The notes beneath the pieces are model-generated. The model had not been told where the DNA came from. It searched no databases and saw only the letters and a program-made list of their open reading frames with translations. Positions 18,351 through 27,580 of a stretch of DNA of 64,000 bases are shown here, in pieces. This DNA is from Bifidobacterium hapali (lineage in GTDB: Bacteria > Actinomycetota > Actinomycetes > Actinomycetales > Bifidobacteriaceae). The stretch is taken from contig NZ_MWWY01000006.1 in NCBI RefSeq assembly GCF_002259755.1, positions 1 through 64,000 of the forward strand, in the 5' to 3' direction. Each line of letters starts with the position of its first letter. The first letter of the stretch is position 1. The position numbers were made by a program, and so were the translations under genes.

Positions 18351-19217
18351 TTAATCAGTCGTAAGTGGGCCAAGAACAGCGTCTAGTGAATCGTCACTAT
18401 CGTGCGCAACTGCAGACCGCAGCAAAGCTGCTGTGGAATCAGTAACAGCGTCGGCAGTAGCGTCCGAATGACTATCAGCATCCGGCACGTAACGATACAC
18501 TGTAGCCGGACGCTGTCGTCCGATACGTACTTTTTGTCCCGTTTCCTCAAGCTGGCCGCTGGCGAGCATACGACGACGAAAGTTTGCGAGATCAACTGGT
18601 GCTCCGGTGACTGCTTCAGCTACATCGTGCAGTTGGCGAAGTGTAAATTCAGGACCGACGAGTCGTGTGGTCAGATCGGGATATTCAATACGTTCACGTA
18701 ACCGGCGCAGCGCATGGTCGATGATTGTACGATGGTCGAACGCGAGTGATGGCAGTGCGTTTTCTGGAAACCACTTCACATTATCCGCTTCAGCAAAATC
18801 ACGCGTTTCTGCTTGCCCAACGAGTGCCCAGTACACAATCGACACCATCGGTAAGCCGCCACGAGACCGCGAAGGACCGCCGAATGTATGCAATTGTTCA
18901 AGATAGCGCGGATGCAAGTCTGTAGTAGATTCCAGTGCCTCATACGCGCACTGTTCGAGAGAGCGGTCGGCCCGCAATTCACCACCGGGCAATGCCCACA
19001 TACCAAGATATGGTTCACGGATACGCCGTACCAGCGGCATCCACAGTCTGCCGTGTGGTTCAGCGGTTATATTCTCAGTGTCAGCCCCAGTTTCCTCATT
19101 GTCGTTTACGTGTGGCTCGATTGGTGCAACTGAGGATGGTCCTAAAGCGAGAATCACCACTGATACGCCAACCTGCGGCGGTTGCCGACGTCGTTCGCTC
19201 ACATTGCCGTAGCCCAT
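18351..19217 (-). CDS. Nudix-domain transcriptional regulator (NrtR-like)
   Basis: 288-residue protein. The N-terminal Nudix domain (VGVSVVILALG to about residue 150) has a damaged Nudix box, GGELRADRSLEQCAYEALES. The expected Arg-Glu and Glu-Glu catalytic pairs are not intact, so hydrolysis is unlikely. The C-terminal winged-helix segment (FTLRQLHDVAEAVTG, then NFRRRMLASGQLEETGQ, RPATVYRY) is the NrtR arrangement. NrtR proteins bind DNA and sense ADP-ribose to control NAD metabolism. The insert DNEETGADTE near residue 40 is acidic. No nad or pnc gene is adjacent, so the target is not given by context. GAGGAGAGG precedes the ATG. Confidence 0.8.
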   Translation of the reverse strand: MGYGNVSERRRQPPQVGVSVVILALGPSSVAPIEPHVNDNEETGADTENITAEPHGRLWMPLVRRIREPYLGMWALPGGELRADRSLEQCAYEALESTTDLHPRYLEQLHTFGGPSRSRGGLPMVSIVYWALVGQAETRDFAEADNVKWFPENALPSLAFDHRTIIDHALRRLRERIEYPDLTTRLVGPEFTLRQLHDVAEAVTGAPVDLANFRRRMLASGQLEETGQKVRIGRQRPATVYRYVPDADSHSDATADAVTDSTAALLRSAVAHDSDDSLDAVLGPLTTD

Positions 19218-19328
19218 CCGTGCCTCTCCTCGCCTGCGATCTCATCGCACAACCATTCATTCATCAACCTGTCGCGTCTTTCATCATAGCGGCACAAGCA
19301 TCACCACGTTCCCCAATGTCCCTGTGAG

Positions 19329-19357
19329 TTGTAGTCACGTGTGACGTATCATAGAAT
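19329..19357 (+). promoter_or_regulatory. Candidate promoter of the lipoprotein gene
   Basis: TTGTAG at 19329-19334 and TAGAAT at 19352-19357 are spaced 17 bp, an acceptable sigma-70-type match about 90 bases upstream of the start. The spacer contains GTCACGTGTGAC, a partial palindrome that could be an operator. Inferred from consensus only. Confidence 0.4.
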
Positions 19358-19446
19358 CGTAATGTGGTATTCCAAACATAATGATGAGGCAATGACGATC
19401 ATCAAGGTCTAGGGAACAGCACTGTAGCGAGGAAAGGTTACATACC

Positions 19447-20397
19447 ATGACGACCGCTATATATACGACAACACCGTGCGAGAACGTCAAGACAACTCGT
19501 TATTTGCTTATCGTGCTCTTATCCATACTGTTGCCGATCAGTGCATGTGGTTCCGGCAATACCAACAGTACTACCGAGCAGCGCACGGCAGATCCATCTA
19601 TCAAACCGCAATCCTCCTCGCAGTCAACCGATCAACTGCCGGTTCGATATCAACAGGAGCCGCTCGAAGCACGCAACGATTTGTCTGAAACACCAGATCT
19701 TACGCAGGAACATGGTTTGTCATGGTATCGTTACGCGCCTACTGATGATGGTGGTATTCGTGTGTTTTTCGCAGCATCAACAACCTGTGCGTATCGTCTT
19801 ATTGTGCGAGAAACATCTCAATATGTTGGCGTACGACTGGTTGAGGGAAGTACTGCGGACCGTGCCTGTACGTTTGACCGCACTGGTGCAACATTTGATT
19901 CAATGCATGCCACACTACGCCGCCCTATAGGAGATCGAATTGCAGTTGAACTAGGTGATCTCGTGTTTTGGGCAACGAATCCGCCAGACACACTCACCGA
20001 CGCACCAAAGCTTACGCATCTTGCCACTGACGTGTCGTCGATTCCTGAAGTCATTGTTCTCCAGCAGCCTGACGATGACATGATTATTATCAATGGAACG
20101 GTCTACGCCCATGTTGATTGGGCTGACAAGACCGTGGACAACAGTACTGACGCGATTGCCAAACTGACTCATATTGGCGAAATTGGACGCCAGCTCAACG
20201 GGAAGAACGGAGTGCTTACGCTGGAAGGTGATCTGTATCTGCGTGATTGGGATGCGACTGTACTTGAAGCTGGCACCCCGGTTTACGCCGATTCTGCACA
20301 ACCGTCGCTAGTGTTTACAATGGAAGCCAATGCCACAGCCAGTGGCGAATATGACGGCTTGCGTTTGCGTGGATATATGGCGATGGTCGAAGGATGA
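19447..20397 (+). CDS. Putative lipoprotein, function unknown
   Basis: 316-residue protein. A basic N-terminus and hydrophobic run (YLLIVLLSILLPISACGSG) end in a lipobox-like ISAC with Cys34, followed by a Ser/Thr-rich linker, so it should be anchored to the outer face of the membrane. The N-region of about 17 residues before the hydrophobic stretch is longer than usual, but GAGGAAAGG before the ATG at 19447 supports this start. The mature part shows no motif that I recognise. It is convergent with scpB, only 18 bases away, and has its own upstream region. Confidence 0.72.
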   Translation: MTTAIYTTTPCENVKTTRYLLIVLLSILLPISACGSGNTNSTTEQRTADPSIKPQSSSQSTDQLPVRYQQEPLEARNDLSETPDLTQEHGLSWYRYAPTDDGGIRVFFAASTTCAYRLIVRETSQYVGVRLVEGSTADRACTFDRTGATFDSMHATLRRPIGDRIAVELGDLVFWATNPPDTLTDAPKLTHLATDVSSIPEVIVLQQPDDDMIIINGTVYAHVDWADKTVDNSTDAIAKLTHIGEIGRQLNGKNGVLTLEGDLYLRDWDATVLEAGTPVYADSAQPSLVFTMEANATASGEYDGLRLRGYMAMVEG

Positions 20398-20415
20398 ATT
20401 CCGCCGACAGGCGAG

Positions 20416-21081
20416 CTAGTACTCTGAGTCAGCGGTAACCTCGTCAGCTGAGTCAGGTAAGAATGGGGCGAGCGATGGCAATTGGTCGAGCGAATCCAAT
20501 CCCATATGATCAAGAAATAGCGCAGAAGTCACCAGCAGCGCGGCACGCGACTCAGCATCAACCCCATCCTCGCGAATTAATCCACGAACCGTGAGCGAAC
20601 GAATCACACCATCCGAATTGACACCGCGAATCGCTGCCACCTGCGCACGAGTCACCGGCTGTCGGTACGCGATAATCGCCAACGCTTCCAACGCCGCCTG
20701 TGACAAACGAGCAGTTTGCCCGTCAGTCACGAACGAGGTAACAACCGGTTCAAACTCAGCGCGACTCGCGTACTGCCATCCGCGTGCAGTTCGGCGCAGT
20801 TCAAAACCGCGCTGCTCACGCTCATAATCGGAACGCATACTCTTGAGAAGACTTTCGACCGTTACCTCATCCGTATCAAGTACCAAAGCTAGGTCAGCCG
20901 ACTGCTGCGGCTGCTCAGCAGCCATCAAAATCGCTTCAAGGCAAGCGCGCAATCCGCCCGGATATGTTGTCTGAGATGTCTGATCCGCCTGAGCTATGTC
21001 ATCAGCATGATCAGTAACATTATGGTCAGCCGAATCAGAATCGGCATCACGTAACTTGTGACCTTCAACGTATGATGTCAT
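20416..21081 (-). CDS. scpB: Segregation and condensation protein B
   Basis: 221-residue ScpB, the kleisin-associated dimer of the SMC condensin complex that compacts and separates chromosomes. Two winged-helix units are recognisable: LEAILMAAEQPQQSADLALV near residue 45, and TARLSQAALEALAIIAYRQP with VTRAQVAAIRGVNSDGVIRS, the best-conserved ScpB segment. An acidic N-terminal extension of about 40 residues (rich in Asp/Ala) precedes the domain and the C-terminal tail is also acidic. The ATG overlaps the scpA stop as ATGA, so translation is coupled. Confidence 0.93.
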   Translation of the reverse strand: MTSYVEGHKLRDADSDSADHNVTDHADDIAQADQTSQTTYPGGLRACLEAILMAAEQPQQSADLALVLDTDEVTVESLLKSMRSDYEREQRGFELRRTARGWQYASRAEFEPVVTSFVTDGQTARLSQAALEALAIIAYRQPVTRAQVAAIRGVNSDGVIRSLTVRGLIREDGVDAESRAALLVTSALFLDHMGLDSLDQLPSLAPFLPDSADEVTADSEY

Positions 21082-21926
21082 GCGAAATCCTTATCACTGA
21101 TATCAAGCAAATCTTGATCGTCGTCATCTGCTCCGGGAACCAATCGCAAATACAATGGCTCATACGGTCCACTCTGGCGAAACTGCAGTACGCCCTGTTT
21201 GAAAAACGCAAGTATCGCAAGGAATCTGGCGACTGTTTCAATACGTGAACTCGTGTCCGCAATCAATTGTGCGAACGTCATCGACGAACCAGATGGCAGT
21301 GCACTCAATCGTTCGCGCACCAACGCCGCTTGTGCACGCATATCCACAAGCGGAACGTGCAACTGATGCGTAGCAACTTCATCAGCCGGCGCATTAGCAA
21401 ACGCATGCACGGCAATACGAGCCAAATCAGTAGGCGTCACTGTCCACACGAGTTCAGGCAGTAACGCGCTCATCGTCTCGTCAATCACAGCTGGATGCGC
21501 AAACCGGCCAGCATTCGCAGCAATACGCTCTCGAAAATCAGCTGCAGCAGCCTTAAACGCGCGATACTGCAAAAGACGAGCGAAGAGTAAGTCTCGCTCA
21601 CGCAACGCTTCAAGACTCTGCTCATCGCGTCGCTCGTCCTCTCCCCCAGGCAGTAACGCAACACTTTTCGCCTCAACCAGCACAGAAGCGACATCGAGAA
21701 ACGCGCTTGCTTCATCCATGTTGTGCGCAATATCTAAGCCGCGCACGTACGCGAGAAACTCTTCCGTGATCGAAGACAACGATACTTCAGTCAGCTCAAG
21801 CCGCCGGTTCGCGATCATCGCAAGTAGCACGTCAAACGGACCATCGTAGACGTCAAGAGCTACACGGAAACCAAGCCGGTCACGATCCTGTGTCATGTCC
21901 GGCTCTACCAGTGCGGTTTCACTCAT
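21078..21926 (-). CDS. scpA: Segregation and condensation protein A (kleisin)
   Basis: 282-residue kleisin that links SMC heads and binds ScpB. The N-terminal signature is clear: FRVALDVYDGPFDVLLAMI, LELTEVSLSSITEEFLAYV and EASAFLDVASVLVEAKSVAL. A helical middle and a C-terminal winged helix follow (SSRIETVARFLAILAFFKQGVLQF). Its ATG overlaps the parA stop by four bases and its stop overlaps the scpB start, giving one tightly coupled parA-scpA-scpB unit. Confidence 0.94.
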   Translation of the reverse strand: MSETALVEPDMTQDRDRLGFRVALDVYDGPFDVLLAMIANRRLELTEVSLSSITEEFLAYVRGLDIAHNMDEASAFLDVASVLVEAKSVALLPGGEDERRDEQSLEALRERDLLFARLLQYRAFKAAAADFRERIAANAGRFAHPAVIDETMSALLPELVWTVTPTDLARIAVHAFANAPADEVATHQLHVPLVDMRAQAALVRERLSALPSGSSMTFAQLIADTSSRIETVARFLAILAFFKQGVLQFRQSGPYEPLYLRLVPGADDDDQDLLDISDKDFA

Positions 21927-22939
21927 GCGATCACGCCGCGCGCAACTAGTTCACGTGCGACCTCACGATACTCCTTGCTGGTCTTATGATTCGGCGCAAA
22001 AATCGTAATTGGCGCTGCAGCTACCGTGGAGTCAGGCAGCTTAATCGAACGCGAAATCACCGTGTGAAACACTTTGTCTTGGAACGCTTCATAAATGCGC
22101 TGCAAAACTTCTTCACAGTGCAAGGTGCGCGTGTACATGGTTACGAGCACGCCGTAAATTTCCAGACCCGGGTTAATACGCGACTGTACTTTCTCAATCG
22201 ATTGCATGAGCAATGCCACGCCACGCAATGCGAAGAATTCTGCAGCGACAGGAATAATCACACCGTCAGCCGCAGTGAGAGCATTCACCGTAAGCAATCC
22301 GAGCGACGGCTGGCAGTCAACGATAATCACATCATATTCGTTGATAATCGGACGCAGTACGCTGGCAAGAATCTGCTCGCGTCCAACTTCAGTCACTAGC
22401 TGCACTTCGGCAGCAGACAAGTCGATATTTGCCGGAATAATATCGAGGTTTTCGAACTCCGTATGTTGAATAACCTCGTGCACGTCCATACGCGGGTTGA
22501 ACAAAGCCGTGTAAATCGTATTATCAATATTGTTCGCGTTAATACCAAGTCCTACGCTGGCAGCACCCTGAGGGTCGAAGTCGACAATAAGTACGCGACG
22601 ACCGTATTGGCTGAGCGCGCCGGCAATATTGATGGAACTCGTAGTCTTACCGACACCGCCTTTTTGGTTGCACATAGCAATAACCCTCGCAGGGCCGTGC
22701 TGATGCAACGGCTGCGGCGCGGGAAAGGTTTCATATTCACGTCCAAGCAGATCGGTAGGCATACCGTTTACTGTATCATCCCCATCATCGATGTCCTCTT
22801 GTTCGTCACTGGGCGCGTCTTGCGGCGCGGTTTCATCCAGATCGGGCATGTCGAAGGCATCTTGTTGAAATTTCACGTTTCTTATCATCGCACCTTCACC
22901 CGTCAAGTTGACGCTGCTCGCGTCGTGTGTTCCTTGCAT
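21923..22939 (-). CDS. parA: ParA-family chromosome partitioning ATPase
   Basis: 338-residue ParA/Soj ATPase. The deviant Walker A is CNQKGGVGKTTSSINIAGAL (KGGVGKTT at about 93-100), followed by VLIVDFDPQGAASVGLG and YDVIIVDCQPSLGLLTVNAL. A long acidic N-terminal extension of about 80 residues precedes the domain. The start at 22939 is supported by AGGGGA before the ATG; a second ATG at 22888 would remove 17 residues. It probably acts in origin segregation or nucleoid-linked partitioning. No parB is adjacent. Actinobacteria often keep this orphan parA beside scpAB and xerD, so a second ParA with parB may lie elsewhere. Confidence 0.92.
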   Translation of the reverse strand: MQGTHDASSVNLTGEGAMIRNVKFQQDAFDMPDLDETAPQDAPSDEQEDIDDGDDTVNGMPTDLLGREYETFPAPQPLHQHGPARVIAMCNQKGGVGKTTSSINIAGALSQYGRRVLIVDFDPQGAASVGLGINANNIDNTIYTALFNPRMDVHEVIQHTEFENLDIIPANIDLSAAEVQLVTEVGREQILASVLRPIINEYDVIIVDCQPSLGLLTVNALTAADGVIIPVAAEFFALRGVALLMQSIEKVQSRINPGLEIYGVLVTMYTRTLHCEEVLQRIYEAFQDKVFHTVISRSIKLPDSTVAAAPITIFAPNHKTSKEYREVARELVARGVIA

Positions 22940-22970
22940 AAGTCCCCTGTATAAGTTTAACGCTTACAAC

Positions 22971-24026
22971 TCATCTCGCCCGCGGATGAGCGGTGAGATA
23001 CGTTTCGATAAGATTTTCCGGGCTAACATGCGTGTAAATCTGCGTTGTCGTGACTGACGCGTGGCCGAGAAGTTCTTGCACAGTGCGCACGTCAGCACCG
23101 CCTTGGATGAGATGTGTTGCGAACGAATGGCGCAAGGTATGCGGATGCAATGGTTTATCGATATGCGCGCGTTTGCCAGTATCGACAATGATCTGCCACG
23201 CCGATTGACGTGATAATCGATGACCGCGACGATTGAGAAAAACTGCACGTCGTTCTGGATGTCCTGATCGGATTCGTGCTTCAAGTATTGGACGACCGAG
23301 CGCAAAATATTGCTGTAACGCTTCGCACGCATAATGGCCGATCGGAACCAAACGCTGCTTAGACCCTTTGCCCATCAGCCGAACAACATGCGCATCGTCG
23401 AGGTCAAGATCGTCAAGGTTCATGCCGACGGCTTCCGAAACGCGCGCGCCCGTGGCATACATGCATTCAAGTAATGCTTTATCGCGCAAGGCTGCTGCAC
23501 CGTCCAAAGTGGCAGCTTGCGCAGCATCTGCCGGAACTGGAACTGCATCGAGTAAGCGCGTGACTTCGTCTATTGTGAGCACGTCAGGTAAAGTACTGGC
23601 ACCTTTAGGTGCTTTAATGGACGCTGATGCGTCCTCTTCGGCTGCATGATCGGCTACAGCGAATCGGTGAAACATGTGGATACTGGCGAGACGACGCGCT
23701 TTACTTCGTGCGCCGTCACCGGCTTGATCAAGTGCTGCAATGTAGTCTTCCACATCTTGCCTGCTGATAGCACGCGGGTCGTCAATACTGCGGCGTTCAT
23801 GAAGCCACACAAGGTAGGCGTTGAGATCGGATTCGTACGCTTCGACTGTCGCCGTTGCCAGTCCGCGTTCGACAGCAATATGCGCGACGAATCGATCGAG
23901 TAGACAAGTAAGTGCAGTGCTGGCAGCGTGCGACGCGGCACTTGCTGTTTTCACTGTGTTTGACGTGTTTGTTGCCATATCAACAGCTGCTGTTGCGCTG
24001 TTCGCGTCGCGTATTGTGCCTGTCAT
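22971..24026 (-). CDS. xerD: Tyrosine recombinase XerD
   Basis: 351-residue tyrosine recombinase with complete active site: Arg195 (TGARVSEAVGM), Lys220 (GKGSKQR), His296 and Arg299 (HTLRHSFATHLI), His322 (LGHASVTTT) and Tyr331 (YTHVSPENL). The core-binding domain begins at LLDRFVAHIAVERGL. About 40 Ala/Thr/Ser-rich residues precede it and may not be translated, since neither the ATG at 24026 nor the one at 23978 has a clear ribosome site. Position upstream of parA-scpAB is typical for actinobacterial XerD. It pairs with XerC (8011-8937) at dif. Confidence 0.9.
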   Translation of the reverse strand: MTGTIRDANSATAAVDMATNTSNTVKTASAASHAASTALTCLLDRFVAHIAVERGLATATVEAYESDLNAYLVWLHERRSIDDPRAISRQDVEDYIAALDQAGDGARSKARRLASIHMFHRFAVADHAAEEDASASIKAPKGASTLPDVLTIDEVTRLLDAVPVPADAAQAATLDGAAALRDKALLECMYATGARVSEAVGMNLDDLDLDDAHVVRLMGKGSKQRLVPIGHYACEALQQYFALGRPILEARIRSGHPERRAVFLNRRGHRLSRQSAWQIIVDTGKRAHIDKPLHPHTLRHSFATHLIQGGADVRTVQELLGHASVTTTQIYTHVSPENLIETYLTAHPRAR

Positions 24027-24044
24027 GATGCTTTATGATATGCG

Positions 24045-24070
24045 AACACCCCGCACTTTGGCGGGGTGTT
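24045..24070 (-). terminator. Hairpin after the infC-rpmI-rplT operon
   Basis: AACACCCCGC pairs perfectly with GCGGGGTGTT around the loop ACTTTG. It sits about 80 bases after the rplT stop and just before xerD. No long T-run follows on the minus strand, so it is a terminator-like hairpin and may also stabilise the ribosomal protein mRNA end. Confidence 0.65.
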
Positions 24071-24150
24071 ACACAATATGTCGTGCTTTACATCAATCTG
24101 TGTTTAGTGTCGATTGATGCGTGACACGAAAGTCGTCAAAAAATCGACGC

Positions 24151-24534
24151 TCACGCCTCAACAGGAGCGTTGACATCTTCCGGCAGAGCAGCCTTAGCGG
24201 CGTCCACGATAGCCTTGAAGGCTTCCGGATCGGAAACAGCCAGCTCAGCGAGAGCGCGACGGTCGAGCTCAATGTCGGCCAGACGCAGGCCCTGAATGAA
24301 GCGGTTGTAAGTGATGCCTTCAGCGCGGACGGCAGCGTTGATACGCTGAATCCACAGCTTACGGAAGTCACCCTTGCGAGCCTTACGGTCGCGGTAGTTG
24401 TAAGTAAATGAGTGGAGCAGCTGTTCCTTAGCCTTGCGGTACAGGCGGGAGCGCTGGCCGCGGTAGCCGGAAGCCCTCTCGAGAACAACGCGACGCTTCT
24501 TGTGGGCGTTCACTGCGCGCTTGACACGTGCCAT
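24151..24534 (-). CDS. rplT: 50S ribosomal protein L20
   Basis: 127-residue L20 with the conserved start [14 protein letters not shown] and the segments [48 protein letters not shown] and YNRFIQGL. It binds 23S rRNA early in 50S assembly and in many bacteria represses its own operon. GAGGAA precedes the ATG. It is the last gene of infC-rpmI-rplT. The C-terminal tail is slightly longer and more acidic than in model L20 proteins. Confidence 0.97.
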   Translation of the reverse strand: MARVKRAVNAHKKRRVVLERASGYRGQRSRLYRKAKEQLLHSFTYNYRDRKARKGDFRKLWIQRINAAVRAEGITYNRFIQGLRLADIELDRRALAELAVSDPEAFKAIVDAAKAALPEDVNAPVEA

Positions 24535-24587
24535 AATCTATTCCTCAGCTTTCTGAAAATATCTTCGCGAATTCGGCTTCAGGCGAC

Positions 24588-24782
24588 TCAGCGGCCCAGC
24601 AGCTTCTTCATAACCTTGGTCTGCGACGGAGCCAGCACGGCATCGGCCTTCAGAGCGCGACGCTTGCGAGCAGACTTGTGCTCCAAGTTGTGGCGCATGG
24701 CGCTACCGTTCTGGACCAGCTTGCCCTTGCCAGTGATGCGGACGCGCTTGGACGCGGCGGAATTGGTTTTCATCTTCGGCAT
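24588..24782 (-). CDS. rpmI: 50S ribosomal protein L35
   Basis: 64-residue L35 with conserved [20 protein letters not shown] and a basic C-terminal half ending in KKLLGR. AAGGAGG before the ATG at 24782 is a strong ribosome site. It lies 18 bases after infC and 53 bases before rplT in the classical IF3-L35-L20 operon. Confidence 0.97.
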   Translation of the reverse strand: MPKMKTNSAASKRVRITGKGKLVQNGSAMRHNLEHKSARKRRALKADAVLAPSQTKVMKKLLGR

Positions 24783-24800
24783 TGCTGCCCTCCTTGTTGG

Positions 24801-25502
24801 TTACTTCTTTTCGGAAGTCGTATTGTCGTCGGCACCGGCCACGGTGGCCTTCGCATCAGCTACAGCCTGAGCTTGTGCTTCCTGCTTAGCGGCTAGACGG
24901 GCGGCCTGACGGGCCTGACGTTCGGCGCGGGACTGGTCTCCGCGGCGACGCTGTTCGGACTGCGTATGCACCTTCTTGCCCTTAGGCGCAAGCGTCATGA
25001 TGATGTTGCGGCCTTCTTGCTTAGGCGCAGATTCGACAGTGCCGTACTCCTGCACGTCGTCTGCTAGACGCTGCAGTAACTCGACACCGCCGATCGGACG
25101 GGACTGTTCACGGCCACGCAGCATGATGGTGACCTTGACTTTGTCGCCGCCACTTAGGAAGCGGATGACGTGCCCTCTCTTGACTTCGAAGTCGTGGTCG
25201 TCGATCTTCAGGCGGAAGCGGATCTCCTTGATCTCCGCAGTGCTCTGGTTACGGCGGGCTTCACGAGCTTTGATCTTCTCGTTGTACTTAAACTTGCCGT
25301 AATCGATGAGCTTGGCGACCGGAGGCTTCGCGTTGGGTGCCACCTCGACGAGATCGAGGTTCGCTTCCTTGGCCAGGTTCAGCGCGACGGAAGTCGCGAT
25401 GACTCCCACCTGTTCGCCGTTCGGTCCGATCAGACGCACCTGGGAGACGCGAATCTCGTCGTTAATGCGTGGTTCGTCGCTAATGATGACTCCAATCCTC
25501 AT
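24801..25502 (-). CDS. infC: Translation initiation factor IF-3
   Basis: IF-3 prevents premature subunit joining and checks start-codon choice on the 30S subunit. N-domain: [19 protein letters not shown], then [20 protein letters not shown] and [16 protein letters not shown]-domain: [38 protein letters not shown] and IIMTLAPK. A basic, Ala/Gln-rich tail of about 50 residues extends past the usual end. The ATG at 25502 has AAGGA only two bases away, which is too close, whereas an ATT at 25484 has GGAG five bases upstream and gives the expected N-terminus [10 protein letters not shown] non-canonical AUU start, as in E. coli infC, is therefore possible. Confidence 0.95.
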   Translation of the reverse strand: MRIGVIISDEPRINDEIRVSQVRLIGPNGEQVGVIATSVALNLAKEANLDLVEVAPNAKPPVAKLIDYGKFKYNEKIKAREARRNQSTAEIKEIRFRLKIDDHDFEVKRGHVIRFLSGGDKVKVTIMLRGREQSRPIGGVELLQRLADDVQEYGTVESAPKQEGRNIIMTLAPKGKKVHTQSEQRRRGDQSRAERQARQAARLAAKQEAQAQAVADAKATVAGADDNTTSEKK

Positions 25503-25824
25503 GTTCCTTCAGCGGTTCACCCGATTGGTTGCCATGCATGACGGATTCAAAGCAAGTCACAGCCGACGTCAACGCGCGGCTACTTACAACACATACCGTG
25601 TCGTACATGTATATCTGCATTCTTGCATGCGATATACGCTTCAACTTATACAGCTGAAGTTAGGCTCTTGCCTTGAACCCGAGGCCATAACAGGCTTCCA
25701 GGTGGGGTTACCCCGCTTTCTTGATTTCTCAAGCCTTGTAGATAATACCACATGCCCAGACCTGCGCGTGTCGCACCGATCTCAATGCATGAAAAGGTTC
25801 ATCAGCATATCTAGTAGCCGCACT
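25503..25824 (-). promoter_or_regulatory. Long infC leader region
   Basis: This 322-bp gap has no gene. On the minus strand, GTGGTATTATC near 25750 could be a -10 region, followed by a leader of roughly 230 bases. Around 25707-25716 the leader has the hairpin GCGGGGTAACCCC. Operons of IF-3, L35 and L20 are commonly autoregulated through structured leaders, so an mRNA binding site is plausible. No known leader family could be assigned by eye. Confidence 0.4.
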
Positions 25825-27510
25825 TTACTGTACTGCTCTGAGCAGTCCTGCGATACCTTCTTTGCGTAACAGGTCACGATACGGTCCAGCTTGCTCAGCA
25901 ATAATGTTGTCGATCGCGCGCATACCAAGTACTTCAACCGGTGCTTTGTCGTCGGTCAAAATCGTCGCGTTCGCGCGATCTGCTGGATTGCTCACGGCAG
26001 TCATTCGCTGCGCTACAGCGCCCATCGTCGCTGCCAGCTCATGACTGTGCGTACGATCATAGGTACGTGACTCAAGCGTTGCCGCATTCGAGAGCGCACT
26101 CATCGCATCGTCAGCATTCTTGCTCCCTGCCGAATCGTCAAGTTTTTTCGCAAACAGTTCACGGTTCGTCGTATTCGGTACATCCGCAGTGCGCACATTT
26201 GCAAAACCAAATACTGACGAGATCGTGTCTGTCAGCGCTTCGTTAATTGAGCCTGTTCCGTCTGAAATCATGTTCATATTGACGACCATCACACCACCGG
26301 GATTGAGATGATTGCGCACCATCGTAAAGAATTCAGTCGAACTCATCTGAAACGGAATCGTGATGTCCTGATACGCGTCGACCATAATCACATCGTACGT
26401 ATCGTGGCTTGCTGCGAGCCACGCGCGACCATCGTACGTACTGACGTCAATGTCAGCCGGTTCGTCGAAATATGTTCCTGCTAAATCAGTGATTTTCTGA
26501 TCAATTTCTACACCAGTGATTGCAATATTTGGATAATACTGGCGTAACTGCCTCGCGTACGTACCGGTGCCCATACCGAGAATAAGCGCAGAGTTAGCTT
26601 GATCGGCGAGCGCAGGAGCTGCGAGTGCGGTGTCGTAGTACATGCCAGTTAGTCCGGGCTGTTTCATGGTGACTGATTGCACGCCGAACAGTACGTTGGT
26701 GGAGAGAATAGTGCGGTCAGTGAGGTTTTTGACTTGTAGATAGTTGTAGATTGATTCGCCTTCGTATGCGATGGTTGAACGACGTTCCCAGAATGCGAAG
26801 CCGGTCATTGGTGACAGGATTGCTGACACGATAAAAATGACGACAGCGATTGCGCATGCGATGCGACGGATTCGTGCGGCGAGGAAGTAGATGATTGGCA
26901 GGCATAAGAGTACGCCGGAGAAAATGAGGAAGGTGACGAAGGTGCCGACTGCGGGAATCGTGACGAATGTTGGCAGGAATGTGCCAAGGATGGAGCCGAC
27001 CGTGTTGCATGCGGATAGTCGTCCGACGACGGATGCGTTGTCGTCGAGTGAGTCGGTGGCGAATTTGTTGAGGCCTGGAGTGACGGTACCGAGTAAAAAC
27101 AGTGGTGGTACGAAGATGATCATGCAGCTGACGAATGCTGCGATAACGAGAAAGTTTGTCGATACAGTGACGATCAAGAGTCCGGAGATTGCAAGGATGA
27201 CGTATTTGCCAACGAGTGGAATAAGCGCGATCCATACCGCTGCAATGAGGATGCGCATGTAGAGTTTGTCGGGGTTAGGGTCGCGGTCAGCCCAGCGGCC
27301 TCCGAATACGGCACCGAGTGCGAGTGCGATCATGATGGTGCCGATGATGATGGTCCATACGATTTGCGAGCTGGAAAAGTATGGTGCGAGTAAGCGTGAT
27401 GCGCCGAGTTCTGCGGCCATAACGGCCATGCCGGAGAAGAATTCGGTGACGTAGAGGAAGATTTTTGATGTCAGGATTGGACGCTTGTTGTCTGTCGCTG
27501 CTTGTGCCAT
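25825..27510 (-). CDS. Fused MFS-like / spermidine synthase-like membrane protein
   Basis: 561 residues. The N-terminal half has about eight hydrophobic helices beginning with VTEFFSGMAVMAAELGASRLLAP, the common start of bacterial spermidine synthase-like membrane proteins. The C-terminal half is a SAM-binding methyltransferase-like fold (ALILGMGTGTYARQLRQYYP, ITGVEIDQKITDLAGTYF, YDGRAWLAA, YDVIMVDAYQ). The Asp pair expected for polyamine binding is only partly recognisable, so true spermidine synthase activity is uncertain; many such fusions have no assigned reaction. GAAGAGG precedes the ATG at 27510. It lies 71 bases after the MATE gene on the same strand. Confidence 0.85.
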   Translation of the reverse strand: MAQAATDNKRPILTSKIFLYVTEFFSGMAVMAAELGASRLLAPYFSSSQIVWTIIIGTIMIALALGAVFGGRWADRDPNPDKLYMRILIAAVWIALIPLVGKYVILAISGLLIVTVSTNFLVIAAFVSCMIIFVPPLFLLGTVTPGLNKFATDSLDDNASVVGRLSACNTVGSILGTFLPTFVTIPAVGTFVTFLIFSGVLLCLPIIYFLAARIRRIACAIAVVIFIVSAILSPMTGFAFWERRSTIAYEGESIYNYLQVKNLTDRTILSTNVLFGVQSVTMKQPGLTGMYYDTALAAPALADQANSALILGMGTGTYARQLRQYYPNIAITGVEIDQKITDLAGTYFDEPADIDVSTYDGRAWLAASHDTYDVIMVDAYQDITIPFQMSSTEFFTMVRNHLNPGGVMVVNMNMISDGTGSINEALTDTISSVFGFANVRTADVPNTTNRELFAKKLDDSAGSKNADDAMSALSNAATLESRTYDRTHSHELAATMGAVAQRMTAVSNPADRANATILTDDKAPVEVLGMRAIDNIIAEQAGPYRDLLRKEGIAGLLRAVQ

Positions 27511-27580
27511 GCGTGACCTCTTCCCCGTTGTGCGTAACTATGCATAGCGTACTGATATGCCGTGATCGAGATTTACTCAC

